A stretch of DNA of 64,000 nt, taken from Raphanus sativus. Its lineage: Eukaryota; Streptophyta; Magnoliopsida; Brassicales; Brassicaceae. Shown piece after piece: positions 53,517 through 64,000 of the stretch. The stretch is from the NCBI RefSeq assembly GCF_000801105.2, contig NC_079516.1, positions 30,355,643 to 30,419,642 on the forward strand, written 5' to 3'. The translations under genes were made by a program, and so were the position numbers. The notes beneath the pieces were generated by a model that was not told the origin of the DNA, did not search any database, and saw nothing but the letters and a program-made list of their open reading frames with translations. Numbering within the stretch: position 1 is the stretch's first letter; each line of letters starts with the position of its first letter.

Positions 53517-54664
53517 TGATACACTAAAAATGAATCCTTGCTACTGCAAGTTAACAGTTGCAATTGTAGTACTTGAGATTCAAATCCATAGGACCAGTCT
53601 ACACTCTAGTTCTATAGGTTCCGAAATCAAGCTAAAACGAAGATATGGATTTGGTTATAAAGTGACAATAGTAAACAAGAAAATTAACACGAGATTGATT
53701 CAATTAAACAAGAGCTAGCCTAGGGTAATTCATTGGGTGTTGAATTGGAGCCAAAAAATTATTCAAGCGCGATGAAGTGCTTTCTAGAACTCGGATCAAT
53801 CAGCTGGAACACTCCACTGTCGTGGCAGTGATCGCTTTGCAGATCGATCTCACACCTAACTGTCGTTGGGATGAGGATCGATTGCAAGCTTTAGAGAACA
53901 GGTCCGATCAGTTCACTTACCACCCTAATATCTACTTTCGCTGATTAGGGATACTAAGCTCATTCAATACATGTCAAGTTATCTCCTAAGCGGTTAACTA
54001 GGTGATGAACTAGTGATCTAACATCAAGTGATCAGGTTAATGAAGCAGTAAGAACAGTATGAATGAAGAACAGTTATGGATCGCTTATCTATGTTTAGCT
54101 CATGTCTCAACACCCTAAAACCCTAGGCGAGCAAAGCTACTACTCGATCATGATGCAAAGAATCAAAGACATAAATCCCGAATAAAATTGCATAAAAACA
54201 GAGTAGAAAACAATAGGGTTCAGATGATCTTCTCTATGAGAGGATGGATTCTTCTCCCTTACAAGTTGCAGATCGCAAATCACAGTGTTCTCTTGTAAAA
54301 CTAGCGTAAGAAAAAATAGTAAAAAGATAGATGGCGTTTTATATGGAGGCGCCAATCAGAAGAAAAGAGATTAGGGCAACAGGGCTTTAATTTCCGAAAT
54401 AAAGAGTTTCCATATTCGTCGGGAACAATCTCCGGATCACTCCGTCTGCTTGTTCCGCTTGAGAGAGAACAGTCTCGGGACTGTTCTACTTGAGTGTTCT
54501 CCGCAGGATTGCTCCAAAAGGACATCTTTTCATCAGGCACCTTCTCTTCTCTCTTCTACTAACTCCAGACCTGTAAAAGGTCAAAAAGGACTAGACTGAC
54601 ACGAATTAGTGACTTGAAACAAATGAAAACATATATACAATGATGTGAAAAACACCATATATCA
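53517..54664 (-). repeat. Ath-3 5' LTR
   Basis: 1148 bp, TGATACACTAAAAATG...CACCATATATCA. Plus-oriented fragments of the same LTR lie at 46235-46936 and 60368-60953. Confidence 0.9.
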
Positions 54665-55704
54665 TGTAGCCATAAATGCTCTTCCAAGTAAGAGGGAAGA
54701 GTTCCAATTTAGCTTGATGTCTAGGACATTAAAATCCACAGGGACGATAGCATTACCAATATGCACTTCCAGGTCTCTGATCAAGCCTCCAGAGTTTTTC
54801 TGAGTGTAATCCACAAATGTAAAGATCTCTGGTGAAGGCTCTACTTGCAGGCCCAGATGGTCTGCCATGACCTTTGGTAAAATGCTGACTGATGAACCAG
54901 TGTCACATAGTGCATGAGGAAATTCAATCCCTTGTACTACACAGGGTATTGCAAACTTCCCAGGATCACTCTTCTTCTTCAAGTAATTCTTTTCCTCATA
55001 TCTTCTCTGACATTGTCAAACCTTCTTCTAATGTCATTTTCAGTCTCCCTTGTTTCTCTGAAGAACATCCACAATCTGCTTGTGAAGTAAACCTCCTCAA
55101 AAGGTTTCTCTGGTGGGATTCTGATAACTCTCTTAGTGAAACCATCAATCTCCTTTTCATTAGCTTCCCTCTTAAGGTTCTTAGGAATCTTCTCCTTCCT
55201 ACTCCTTAACCTTCTTCCTTAAGTTCCCTCTGATGTAGGTGTAGTGTCTGAAGGGTTACCAGTAGTCTCTGTAGGGTTAGCTTGTGGTTTCGGTGTGGGT
55301 CTGAGTGCATTGATACGGTTGTTGTCTATCGATGGTAGTTGCACTCGGTAAGTGAGAGGTGCATGTCGATTGGTAAGTGGAGAAAAGGGTCGATCAATAC
55401 GTTTCTCATCTTTGTGTCGATCGATGAGTGGCTCGTCTTGTTGGTCGATATCTTCGTAGGTGTGGGTGGGTGGGTGAGGACGCGAAGCCGTGAATTCAGC
55501 ATGTGTCAATATCCTAACCGCGTTGCAATCTGCAGTCGTATCCAGAAATGACATCGTTGGTGTCGATCGATGTGGACTAGTTGGTGTCGATCGACACCAT
55601 TGTGATCCACCGAAACTGAGTGAACTTTCCACTTCGAAGTCTCCTTCTTGTAGCTTCTCCTGTTTCACCACTTGCCAGAAATCATCATCTATAATGGCAT
55701 TCAC
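54665..55704 (-). pseudogene. Ath-N protease region, copy C
   Basis: FPHALCDTGSSVSILPKVMA (54860-54920) has the canonical D-T-G; the LLLGRAFMA end is cut by Ath-3. Upstream is a Lys/Glu-rich part, a frame change near 54982, and a linker with Ser/Thr-Ile-Asp repeats (55350-55590). Stops in the Lys-rich part at about 55219. Confidence 0.82.
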
Positions 55705-57285
55705 GTGGTGTTTCCTATTTCCTTCCCCGACTTCCTTAGAAGTACCAATTCTCCTGATAGAGTCTTCAGTCTGGACAATCTGTGTCTCAAGTTTCTTAAC
55801 TTGAGTGCAAATGGTGTCTATCCTTGTGGTCAGATTGTTGAAAACAGAGTCAATCTTCCCATTGAAGTCTATTGTAAGCTTCTACTAACCTTCTAGAACT
55901 CTATCAATCATGGCATCAAACTTACTCTCCTGGGTGGGTGGTGGTGGGTTTTGGTAAGCTGAGTTGCCGTAGTTCCTGGTGTTGGTGAAGGGTTTCTGAT
56001 ACTGTGAACTCTAGTTGTAGTTACTCTTCTGACCACTGCCAAAAAAGTTTCTGTTTCCACTATGGTTTACATATCTCTGAAATCCAGTACCTCCAATGTA
56101 GTTCACATCTTCCTCTGTATCATCTTCTCTAGCCTCTCCTTCTTCAGCTGAGCAGATTGGCTGCCCTAGAAATGCATGTAAAGCATCTATCTTGGCTCTG
56201 ACTTCATTCATCTGGTCTTCCCCGATGGCTGCAACCGATTTCTTCTTGTCAGAGTCAGTGATCTTGGTGCTGCTGCTGTTGGCTAAGTTCTCAATAAGTC
56301 TCACAGCCTCTATTGGATTCCTAGTGTTGAAGTTCCCCTCGCTAGCAGTATCAAGAGCCATCTGATACCTCAAGGCGATACCTCTGTAGAAAGTGCTTAG
56401 CAGCTGCACTTCATTGAATTCATGGTGTGGACAGTCTCGCTGGAAGAACTTAAATCTGATCCACGCGTCTTTAAAAGTCTCACTAGGCTTTTGCGCGAAA
56501 GTGGCGATTTTGCTCCTTAGGTCTTCAGCGCGTGCCTCATCAAAGAAATTACGCAGGAAGGCGTTTTTGATGTCGGCCCAGGATGTCAGTGCTCATGTAG
56601 GTAGCTGCTTGTGCCAGTGCGAAGCATCTCCAATCAGTGAGTATTTGAAGAGCTTGCAAAGTAGGTAGTCCTCAGGGACTCCATCCATACGAATAGCAGC
56701 GATAAGATCCTCGAACCTCTCCAGATGGTCCATAGGATGCTCGTGGGATAGCCCAGAATATGGTATCTGAGACACGAGAGAGTAGTACTGAGGCTTGAGC
56801 TCGAAGTTCGGCTTCTGAATCTCTGGAAGTCGAATAGCTGATCTGTTGGTGTAGTACTCGTCTGGACGATTGTAGTCAACCAACGATCGTGTTTGAGCTT
56901 CTCCTGTAGCCTCAGCTTCATGCTCATGGATTATGTTTCCCTGTGCATCTAGCTTCTGACCTGTTGCATTACGCAGATGACCATCTTGGTCATACAGGTT
57001 TCCATTCTCGCCCTGCGTGAGAATAACAATCGCGACCATGCTTCGCGGAGTAGTGTCGATCGATGTACGATGAGTAGTATCGAACGATGTGGATCGGCGA
57101 ACGGTATCGGTCGACGGTGCTGTCTGAGTGTCGGTCGACGGATGAACGTGGGTATCAATCGACGGTACTGCGGTTCTGTCGATCGATGCAGAGCGTAGGT
57201 CTTTGCGGATTGAGCGTTCCAAGTGTGCAGGATCCTCTGAGAATAATAGTTGATTTCCCATGTTGCTTCTGGTACTGCTGGGCAT
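55705..57285 (-). pseudogene. Ath-N gag, copy C
   Basis: Best gag of the family: open from MPSSTRSNMGNQLLFSEDPA (57285) through Ser-Ile/Thr-Asp repeats, NGNLYDQDGHLRNATGQKLD (56960-57010), HPMDHLERFEDLIAAIRMDG and LLCKLFKYSLIGDASHWHKQ to a TGA at 56593-56595 (GGA in copy B). The remaining reading continues as TSWADIKNAFLRNFF and, at 56011-56409, QLLSTFYRGIALRYQMALDT and a Gly/Asn-rich tail. It covers the region that is deleted at 22235-22240 in copy B. Confidence 0.87.
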
Positions 57286-57377
57286 GTACCTGAAAAGACA
57301 AGAAAAATTTTAATCAGAAAGGGGGTAAAAAGAAAAACATAAGATTAATAAGATTAAATCTAATGGCGATCAAAGCT

Positions 57378-57394
57378 CCCCGGCAACGGCACCA
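57378..57394 (-). other. Primer binding site, tRNA-Asp type, Ath-N copy C
   Basis: CCCCGGCAACGGCACCA, one base different from the tRNA-Asp 3' end. Confidence 0.88.
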
Positions 57395-57398
57395 AATT

Positions 57399-58753
57399 TG
57401 ATAGTGCTCAAATTACCCAGTAGAGCTTACTCTCTCAAATAAGAGCTACAACTGTAGTACTTTGGGATCGAATCACGAAGTGCTAGGGAATCAATTAAAT
57501 AAAATCTACTAATCAATCCTAGGTGAAGTTGGTTTAAATGATGGAAATAAAAATAGCAATTCCTAAAATGAGCAAGGTAGTTGTTCTAACTAACAATAAG
57601 ATGGGTTGTTTAAATGTGATAAAGAGTGCTAGACTTAGGGCTTTTATTCAGGAATGAAGATTATAATGTCTATAAATGCTTTAACAAGTTGCTTGCATGA
57701 TACTATAGAACTCAGTCACTTAACTCTACTGATGTCTCACTGGTTAAATAATCTAGATCTCTGGCCTCAACCGTCGTATGTTGACACAGAAAAAGAGTCG
57801 ATCTACATCCTTTAGAGATATCGACCGATACACTTTTCGCTCGGCGATCGATTCACCTGTCGGGATATCGATCGACGGCTTCTAGATATGCCTAGACGCG
57901 AGCCGATAATGAACACTAGGTCTCAAGGAGGGCTGTCGCTCTTCTCAACAGGAGACAAACTAGTTCAAATAGATAATTAAAGATAATCAAAGATCCTAGT
58001 GATCTATGTTCTAGTTAGCTAATCTAGAACAAGCATAGCGTGCAATCCACTTGATGAGTATCACAACTTAGCAATTATAGTTTGGGGCTAATCCCACAAA
58101 CCTATTTAAACCCTATATCTAACAAGTAGACTACTCAGACATAGCTAAGCAATTCATGATAATGGATAGATGAAAGAATTGCATAGATAGAAATAAGTAG
58201 AAATACAAAATGAGATGAGAAATCTCTCCAATCTCTCAAAACAAATAAAACTCTAGTCTCTCTCTCACACTCTCTGCTTTGCCTCTCTAGACTTGTGTAA
58301 AGCTTGCTTCTCTCGAAGTTGCCATCAAAAACACTTAGCAGAAATAATTAAGCATTTCCATTAGGTTAAAATCTCGTCAGGGACAATCTCGTAATTTGGT
58401 GAAGTCATGGTGAAGTAGTCGGCTAAACCATTTCATCCTCGATATCGATCGACAACACTGGATGTGTATCGATCGATTATAATCTTCTAGTACGCGGATC
58501 TTCTCAGATACATCGATCGACAACTCTGGATGAGTATCGATCGATTATAATCGCAATGTTGACTTCCGACTTGGTCTTGAATGGTCAACTCGGGTGTATC
58601 ATCTCTTGCACTCCAAAATGCTCCAAAAACATCACTTTCTCACAAAATGCTCCTGAACCTGAAAACATACCTAACATGCTAGAAAACAGATTAAATATAC
58701 AATAAAATACTAGTATACCATGGTTAAAAACGGGTAATATCCATGGTATATCA
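57399..58753 (-). repeat. 5' LTR of Ath-N copy C
   Basis: 1355 bp, TGATAGTGCTC...GGTATATCA, with the TCGATCGA pairs near 58446, 58470, 58513 and 58537. Confidence 0.93.
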
Positions 58754-59876
58754 AGTACGTCTTCCATAATCCGGCACTTGTATTTGATCAGCTCCTTGTA
58801 AAGATCTTCCTCCGGAAGTAGACCCCTCTTAAAGGCTGAGATAGCCGTATCAGCGTTGCACTCAGGGATAGCCACCTTCGCTTGGTTGAAGCGCACTATG
58901 TAGGAACGAAGGGGCTCATTCCTATGCTGGAGGATCTCATAGAGATCATCTGAGTTCTTCACTAGGTCACGGCTGCTGGCGAACTGCTCTACGAACTTAT
59001 TGCTAAGGGCTGCAAAGGATTTGATGGATTTGGTAGGCAGGTTGATATACCACTGGAGAGCAGGGCCGGTCAAGGTTGATCTGAATCCTTTGCACATGGT
59101 AGCTTCTCGTGCATCCGAGGGATTGCTACTGCTAGCATGCGTTGCTTGTATTGGGCGATATGATTGTCGGGATCCCCGGTACCTTCATACATCTTTATGC
59201 TCAGGAAAGAGAACTTTCGTGGCATCTCCACCGAAGCAATCTCTTCCACGAAAGGTGTATCGGAGTAGGACCCCTGATTACTCCTTCAAATATGAGGAGC
59301 TACCCCTGGGAGCCTTTCTACCATAGATTGAATGGTGCGGAACCTTTCGGAGACCACTCTTTCTAAGTAGGCTGCTAGAGCCTGATCTGAGATCCCAAGA
59401 TCATCGGGTGAGTACTCTTCGTCCTCCGTATCGGAATCGTTATCCACTTGTACTCGGGTCCCATCGTTTGCGGCTCCTCGACTTTCGGGTTCGTCTTCGG
59501 TGGAGGCGGGACGACGAGGTACTTCTTCACCATCGCGTGGAGTGTAGAGTGAAGCCATGGGTCGAACCTTAGTTTGGAACCGCTTTCGCTTGTTGCTAGC
59601 TTCACCGAGGGTATGGTTCTCTTGTCGGAGGACAAGATTCTTCGCCTCTATGGCGTCTAGCTTCTCGGCGCTTTGCTGTAGTTGCTTGGAGTGTTCTCCA
59701 AGTTGGTCTTTTAGGGTTTGAACTTCAAGGAGAAGTTCAGGACCTCCGGGTGTTGTCTCCCTAGCTTTGTGAAGATCGGTAACCTGACTCTGAAGAAACT
59801 CGATCTTGTTGAGGAGCTCGATCTCTCTCGGAGTCATCTCCGTTTGGTTAGAATCGTCTTCTAGTGTCATCGTCAC
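58754..59876 (-). pseudogene. Tat-B2 gag, 5' part
   Basis: Start MTMTLEDDSNQTEMTPREIE (59876) with a coiled coil (59600-59850), an acidic NDSDTEDEEYSPDDLG stretch (59400-59450) and a stop at 59286. The capsid-type domain continues in other frames: KMYEGTGDPDNHIAQYKQRM (about 59160-59200), then from 59097 CKGFRSTLTGPALQWYINLP, FVEQFASSRD, LYEILQHRNEPLRSYIVRFN and FKRGLLPEEDLYKEL. It is a Tat-lineage gag. It is cut at 58754 by the Ath-N copy C LTR. Confidence 0.83.
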
Positions 59877-59893
59877 GTAGTTGGATCACTACC

Positions 59894-59908
59894 CTCCTTC
59901 TAGCGCCA
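59894..59908 (-). other. Tat-B2 primer binding site
   Basis: CTCCTTCTAGCGCCA, identical to that of Tat-A, three bases from the LTR start. Confidence 0.78.
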
Positions 59909-59911
59909 AAC

Positions 59912-60367
59912 TGTTAGGGTATTTTGTGTAGGATCGTTTAAGTGCTACGGAACACTAGAGGATTTGTATGAAAGCAAGAGAAATCGTAAACTAGAAGATG
60001 TTATTGAGTGTTTGAACTGGGACTACAATGTTTGGGTGTATAAACCCTAGTTCTAGTAGCCTAAACTCTAATATTCTAGTCTCCGAAAGTCGATCCCTTA
60101 TTCTAGGGTTTGAGCTCCCCTTTTATAGTTGTAGATGTCGGCTTCAAGTAATAGAACTCTTCCATAATCGGAAAAATTGAAGTTTCCCCTTAGGTAGAAA
60201 ACTTCTATTTTGCTCCAAGGGGTCGGTCTGATCTAGGGGTCGGTCCGATCTAGGGGTCGGACCTAAGGCAGGGGTCGGTCCCTGGTTTCTTCTCGAGCAA
60301 GGGTCTGGAAATCGAGGACCTCTCCGGAAGCTGGAGAAAACTTATGTCTGGATATTTTTCCCCAACA
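59912..60367 (-). repeat. Tat-B2 5' LTR
   Basis: 456 bp, TGTTAGGGTATTTTG...TTTTTCCCCAACA. Contains three to four direct copies of GGGGTCGG(T/A)C (60228-60290). Inserted in an Ath-3 type LTR before GAGCTAAACATAG (compare 46481). Confidence 0.85.
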
Positions 60368-60953
60368 GAGCTAAACATAGATAAGCGATTCATAATTGTT
60401 CTTCATTCATACTGTTCTTACTGCTTTCATTAATCTGATCACTTGATGTTAGATCTAAAGTTCATCGCCTAGTTAACCGCTTAGGAGATAACTTGACATG
60501 TATTGAATGAGCTTAATATCTCTAATCAGCGAAAGTAGATATTAGGGTAGTAAGTGAACTGATCGGACCTGTTCTCTAAGGCTTGCAATCGATCCTCATC
60601 CCAACGACAGTTAGGTGGTGAGATCGATCTGCAAAGCGATCACTGCCACGACAGTGGAGTGTTCCAGCTGAGTGATCCGAGTTCTAGAAAGCACTTCATC
60701 ACGCTTGAATAATTGTTTGGCTCCAATTCAACACCCAATGAAATACCCTAGGCTAGCTCTTGTTTAATTGAATCATCTCGTGTTTTTACTTGTTAACTAT
60801 TGTCTCTTTCAAAACCAAATTATTATCTTCTTCTTAGCTTGATTTCGAAACTAATAGAACTAGAGTGTAGACTGGTCCTCTGGATTTGAATCTCAAGTAC
60901 TACAATTGCAACTGTTAACTTGGCAGTAGCAAGGATTCATTTTTAGTGTATCA
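60368..60953 (+). repeat. Ath-3 type LTR end fragment, plus orientation
   Basis: GAGCTAAACATAGATAAGCG...AAGGATTCATTTTTAGTGTATCA, the reverse complement of 53517-54110. It ends directly in Athila gag sequence (GAACACTCTCC), as for an LTR inserted there. Its left part is replaced by Tat-B2. Confidence 0.87.
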
Positions 60954-61860
60954 GAACACTCTCCAGTTTGGCTCTCACATCGTCCATCTGCTCCTTCCCA
61001 AGGGCATTGGCCGATTTTCTCCTTTTGTAATCAGTGTTCTTGGTGCTGTTGGTAGATGCCAAGTTCTCCATAACTCTCACAGCCTCTTCTGGATTCCTGG
61101 TGTTGAAGTTTCATTCACTAGCTGTGTCTAGAGCTGTCTGATATGCAAGACCTAAACATCTGAAGAAAGTGCTGAGCAGCTGCACTTGGTTGAATCCATA
61201 GTGTGGACAATCTCTCTGATAAGACCTGAAGCGAACCCAACAGTTCTTGAAAGATTTTGTAGGCTCATGTGCAAATGTAACAATCTTACTCCTCAAATCC
61301 TCTATATGCGCCTCATCAAAGAAATTACGCAGGAAAGCGTTTTTGATAACTATCCAGGATGTAAGAGATCCTGGTGGTAATTGCTTAAGCCATTGCAAAG
61401 CTTCTCCAGCAAGAGAGTACTTGAAGAGCTTGCAAAATAGGTAGTCAGCAGGGACTCCATTTGCTTTAACAGCAGAAATAAGATCCTCGAACCTTTCCAG
61501 ATGGTCCATCGGATGCTCATAGGATGCCCCACTGTAGGGTGTTTGTCCCACGAGAGTGTAGTATTGAGGCTTTACCTCAAAATCAACCCTCTGTATGTCT
61601 GGAGGATGAATGGCAGATCTGTTGGCATATAATTCATTTGGACGGTTGTATTCAGCCAATGATCTGTTTCGAATAGCTTCGTCTGCAGATTGAGCAGCAG
61701 CTTCAGCTTCTGAATCAGGGATTGCAGTCCCCTGATTCTCTATTCTCTAACCTGCTTCATTACGCAAGTGACCTTGCTGGTCCTGCAGGTTCCCATTATC
61801 GTCTCGCACAAGTATCAAAGTCGCAACCAAGTCGGACGGCTCAGTATCGATCGATGCGCG
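60954..61860 (-). pseudogene. Athila gag fragment (related to Ath-N)
   Basis: Minus-strand frame 61659-61111: EYNRPNELYANRSAIHPPDI, HPMDHLERFEDLISAVKANG, LFCKLFKYSLAGEALQWLKQ, SWIVIKNAFLRNFFDEAHIE and CPHYGFNQVQLLSTFFRCLG, then a stop at 61111. Further C-terminal sequence continues to 60954. The N-terminal side (61700-61860) has a DQQGHLRNEA-type stretch and one TCGATCGA. More diverged than copies B and C. Confidence 0.85.
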
Positions 61861-62133
61861 ATGTGCGGTATCGGTCAATGTCTGCTAAATCAGCTCTCGC
61901 TTGTTTCTAACAAGTCCTAACTCAGAGAAGATAGATGAGTGGATAAATCTACTAAATAATGCTTAGGTTAGCTAATCCTAAATAAACATTAAGAACAATC
62001 TTCAAAGATGAATATCACAACTCAAGTATTCATATTTGGGGCTAATCCCTCATAACCTATTTGAACCTAAACCTAACAAGTGGTTTACTCAGACATAGCT
62101 AAGTAAAACATCATAAACATTAAATAAGACTGC
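61861..62133 (-). repeat. Athila-type LTR internal fragment
   Basis: AACTCAGAGAAGATAGATG, TCATATTTGGGGCTAATCCC and CTAACAAGTGGTTTACTCAGACAT match internal Ath-V LTR sequence (compare 10640-10850). No LTR ends. Confidence 0.7.
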
Positions 62134-63328
62134 TGATATGTGCTCAAATTATCCTAGAGCAACGTTACTCTCATCAAAGAGGTCAAGTTGTAGTATTTAG
62201 GGATCGAATCCACAGGGAGCTGAGGAATCACTAGACCTTATTGTAACTAAGTTAGGTTGGAGATTCAAAGCAGTAAATAACAAGTAAATTAAAACTGGTT
62301 TGAGCAGGACAATTACTCAATTGATTTATTTGGGGGTTTAACAGATATGATTAAGGCGCTAGACATAGGATTACTATTCAAGTTATCAGGATTATAGTAG
62401 TATGAATGCCTATGTGAGACGCTTGCATGATATTAAGGAACCCAACGATGCAATAGCCTAACTGTCGTTACGACTATCTATTACTAGAATCGATGAGACA
62501 CCTCATTTGTGAATCATAGAAAGGCGTCGATCGACTTGCTGTCGCATGTATCGATCGACAGTGCCTCGCATCTATCGATCGATGACCCTATAGGAGTATC
62601 GATCGATGCGCTACTAGTAAGTTTTAAGCGTGCAGTTGGTAACAGTTCGCTAAGCAGTTTGCCAAATCAGCTACTCCTATACAAGCATTAAGAACAATCT
62701 TCTAAGATGAATATCACATGCTCAAGTATTCATATTTGAGGCTAATCCCTCAAAACCTATTTGAATCCTAAATCTAACAAAGGTGTTTACTCAGACATGG
62801 CCAAGCAAAACAAAATCATAATAGTTAAAAACTTCATAAAATAGAATAGAAAACAAAGGTGTTCAAGATAGCTCTCAATGATAACTCTCTCTCTCTCTCA
62901 CCAAACAAAGAAACTATGTCTAAAGACTAAAAAAACTCTTATAAAAACCGTGTCTGTGCCAAAACACTTAGGTAAGACATAAATACTATAATAATTAGGT
63001 TAAAAGTCGTCAGGGGTATTTTGGTAAATAAATGGAGTCTTGGGCTTCAAGTTGGCTGTGACCAAATCCGGGCTTCTGCGGTTTATTATCAATCGATAAC
63101 ATTGAAGGTGTATCGATCGACACGCGTCTCTCCGTGTCGACCTCGGGGTGGTCGATATGGTCTTCTTGGGTGTAATCTCTAAAGTGCTCCAAAATGCTCC
63201 AAATCACTATCTTTCTTCCAATTTCTCCTAAACCTATAAATATACTATATAGATTCCAAAACAGATTAAATATATCCTAAAACACTAATATACCATGACT
63301 AAAACTGAGTCAAATTAATGGTATATCA
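62134..63328 (-). repeat. 3' LTR of an Athila-like element extending past the window
   Basis: 1195 bp, TGATATGTGCTC...GGTATATCA, followed by the PPT complement ACTCCCCTAAACTTAAC. Two 24-bp-type TCGATCGA units occur at 62527-62580. Confidence 0.88.
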
Positions 63329-63958
63329 ACTCCCCTAAACTTAACATTTTACTTGTCCTCAAGCAAAACAATGGTAGTCTTTCTGGAAAAAAATTGAAAA
63401 CAGCAGGGACTCAAAAAGTTTATAAACCTTAGTCATATCTTCCTAGTAGTGTAATCCAAGTCGTAAACATTCTAACTACAAAAGCACATTATACCATATC
63501 CTAGTATAGCAACCAAGTTCTCCCAGTCAACAACTCAACTAATCATGTCTGACAATCCCTTCTACTAACCTCATTTCTTGCATAAAGTAAATGTGTAGGC
63601 TTTACCTTGGGAGTATCGATCATAGGATGCAAGGATGTTCAAACAAGTATCTGGACCTGCAGGTAAACAGTAGTTCCTATTCTCTCTCTCTACTAATTTC
63701 TCTTTCAGTCAAAGTCAACTATATTGCAGATTCATTAACCAAGATTGGACATGCTTCCATGAATCAAGCTTTAATGGTTTTAGCCACCAAATCATGTTCA
63801 CTTCTTTTTGACCTATATCCTAGGATTTATCTGAAGCAAGCCTTAATGGTTGTAGCCACCAAGTTCTGTTCAAATCCTTTACCTATAGAAATCTTATGAA
63901 TCAAGCCTTAATGGTTGTAGCCACTAAGTCCTGTTTGAATTCTTTTCCTAAGTATTAA

Positions 63959-64000
<42 letters not shown>
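63329..64000 (-). other. 3' non-coding region of the same Athila-like element
   Basis: Begins with the PPT complement, then CTTGTCCTCAAGCAAAAC as in 16610-16635. No supportable ORF. Contains a repeated CAAGC(C/T)TTAATGGTTGTAGCCACCAA segment (about 63765, 63838, 63902) and ends in (TA)n (63965-63994). Confidence 0.75.

Larger units (their letters stand above)
47037..54664 (-). mobile_element. Ath-3: autonomous-type Athila element, degenerate
   Basis: Minus strand: 5' LTR (53517-54664), PBS tRNA-Asp type, gag, protease, RT, RNase H, integrase, hairpin region and 3' non-coding sequence. Its LTR end (CCATATATCA, 54664) is followed by TGTAGCCATAAATG, which is protease sequence of Ath-N copy C; the uninterrupted version is at 20605-20640. 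Ath-3 therefore inserted into copy C. The 3' LTR in the expected orientation is not present at the left. Confidence 0.85.
54665..58753 (-). mobile_element. Ath-N copy C, 5' half
   Basis: Minus strand: 5' LTR (57399-58753), PBS (57378-57394), gag and protease up to 54665, where Ath-3 interrupts it. Right flank AGTAC. The part 3' of the protease is not present in the window. Confidence 0.88.

Overview
This is plant nuclear DNA, almost certainly from a Brassicaceae genome (Brassica or a close relative). It holds one recognisable cellular gene, a xyloglucan endotransglucosylase/hydrolase (XTH) with four exons and plant-type introns. Almost everything else is nested LTR retrotransposons of the Athila and Tat lineages (Ty3/gypsy), with smaller L1-type LINE, copia/TRIM-like and MULE-like MITE insertions. 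Nearly all element ORFs are broken, so this is old, repeat-dense, probably pericentromeric-type chromatin. An assembly gap of 100 N lies at 46937-47036.

Family names used here: Ath-N is an Athila-like family with LTR ends TGATAGTGCTC...TATATCA, whose best copy carries gag and protease but no RT or integrase. Ath-V is a related LTR family (TGATATCACTC...) with a 24-bp VNTR. Ath-3 is an autonomous-type Athila with gag-PR-RT-RH-INT. Tat-A, Tat-B, Tat-B2 and Tat-C are Tat-like elements.

Layout. 1-4678: 3' part and 3' LTR of Ath-N copy A (+). 4679-7660: XTH gene and flanks, with a foldback MITE in intron 2. 7660-10017: decayed LTR and integrase C-terminus of Tat-B (-). 10018-11488: solo Ath-V LTR (TSD AAAAC) inside that integrase. 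11604-31719: Tat-A (-), inserted in the same integrase (TSD AGATC/AAATC). It contains an antisense coiled-coil ORF and a small copia/TRIM-like element (14271-26824). One LTR of that small element holds a CCGAACCC-repeat block and a complete Ath-N copy B (15245-25934, TSD GTTTT). The 5' LTR of copy B in turn holds a LINE. 31720-41072: tandem modules of Ath-V LTR, gag N-terminus minisatellite and integrase fragment, with a LINE and a solo Tat LTR inside LTRs. 41073-46234: Tat-C, internally deleted, with GC-rich LTR repeats. 46235-54664: Ath-3. 54665-58753: Ath-N copy C. 58754-60367: Tat-B2 gag and LTR. 60368-64000: further Athila LTR and gag fragments and the 3' end of another Athila element.

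The most unusual feature is the palindromic 8-mer TCGATCGA. It recurs by the dozen through the Athila-like LTRs, untranslated regions and ORFs, where it encodes Ser-Ile-Asp (SID) repeats. It also sits inside a 24-bp VNTR and a GATGAACAGT minisatellite. Other points of interest are arrays of perfect palindromes in Tat LTRs, a hairpin shared by divergent Athila elements, and an intron-containing antisense ORF with its own TATA-like box. All LTR, TSD, PBS and splice assignments were read by eye.
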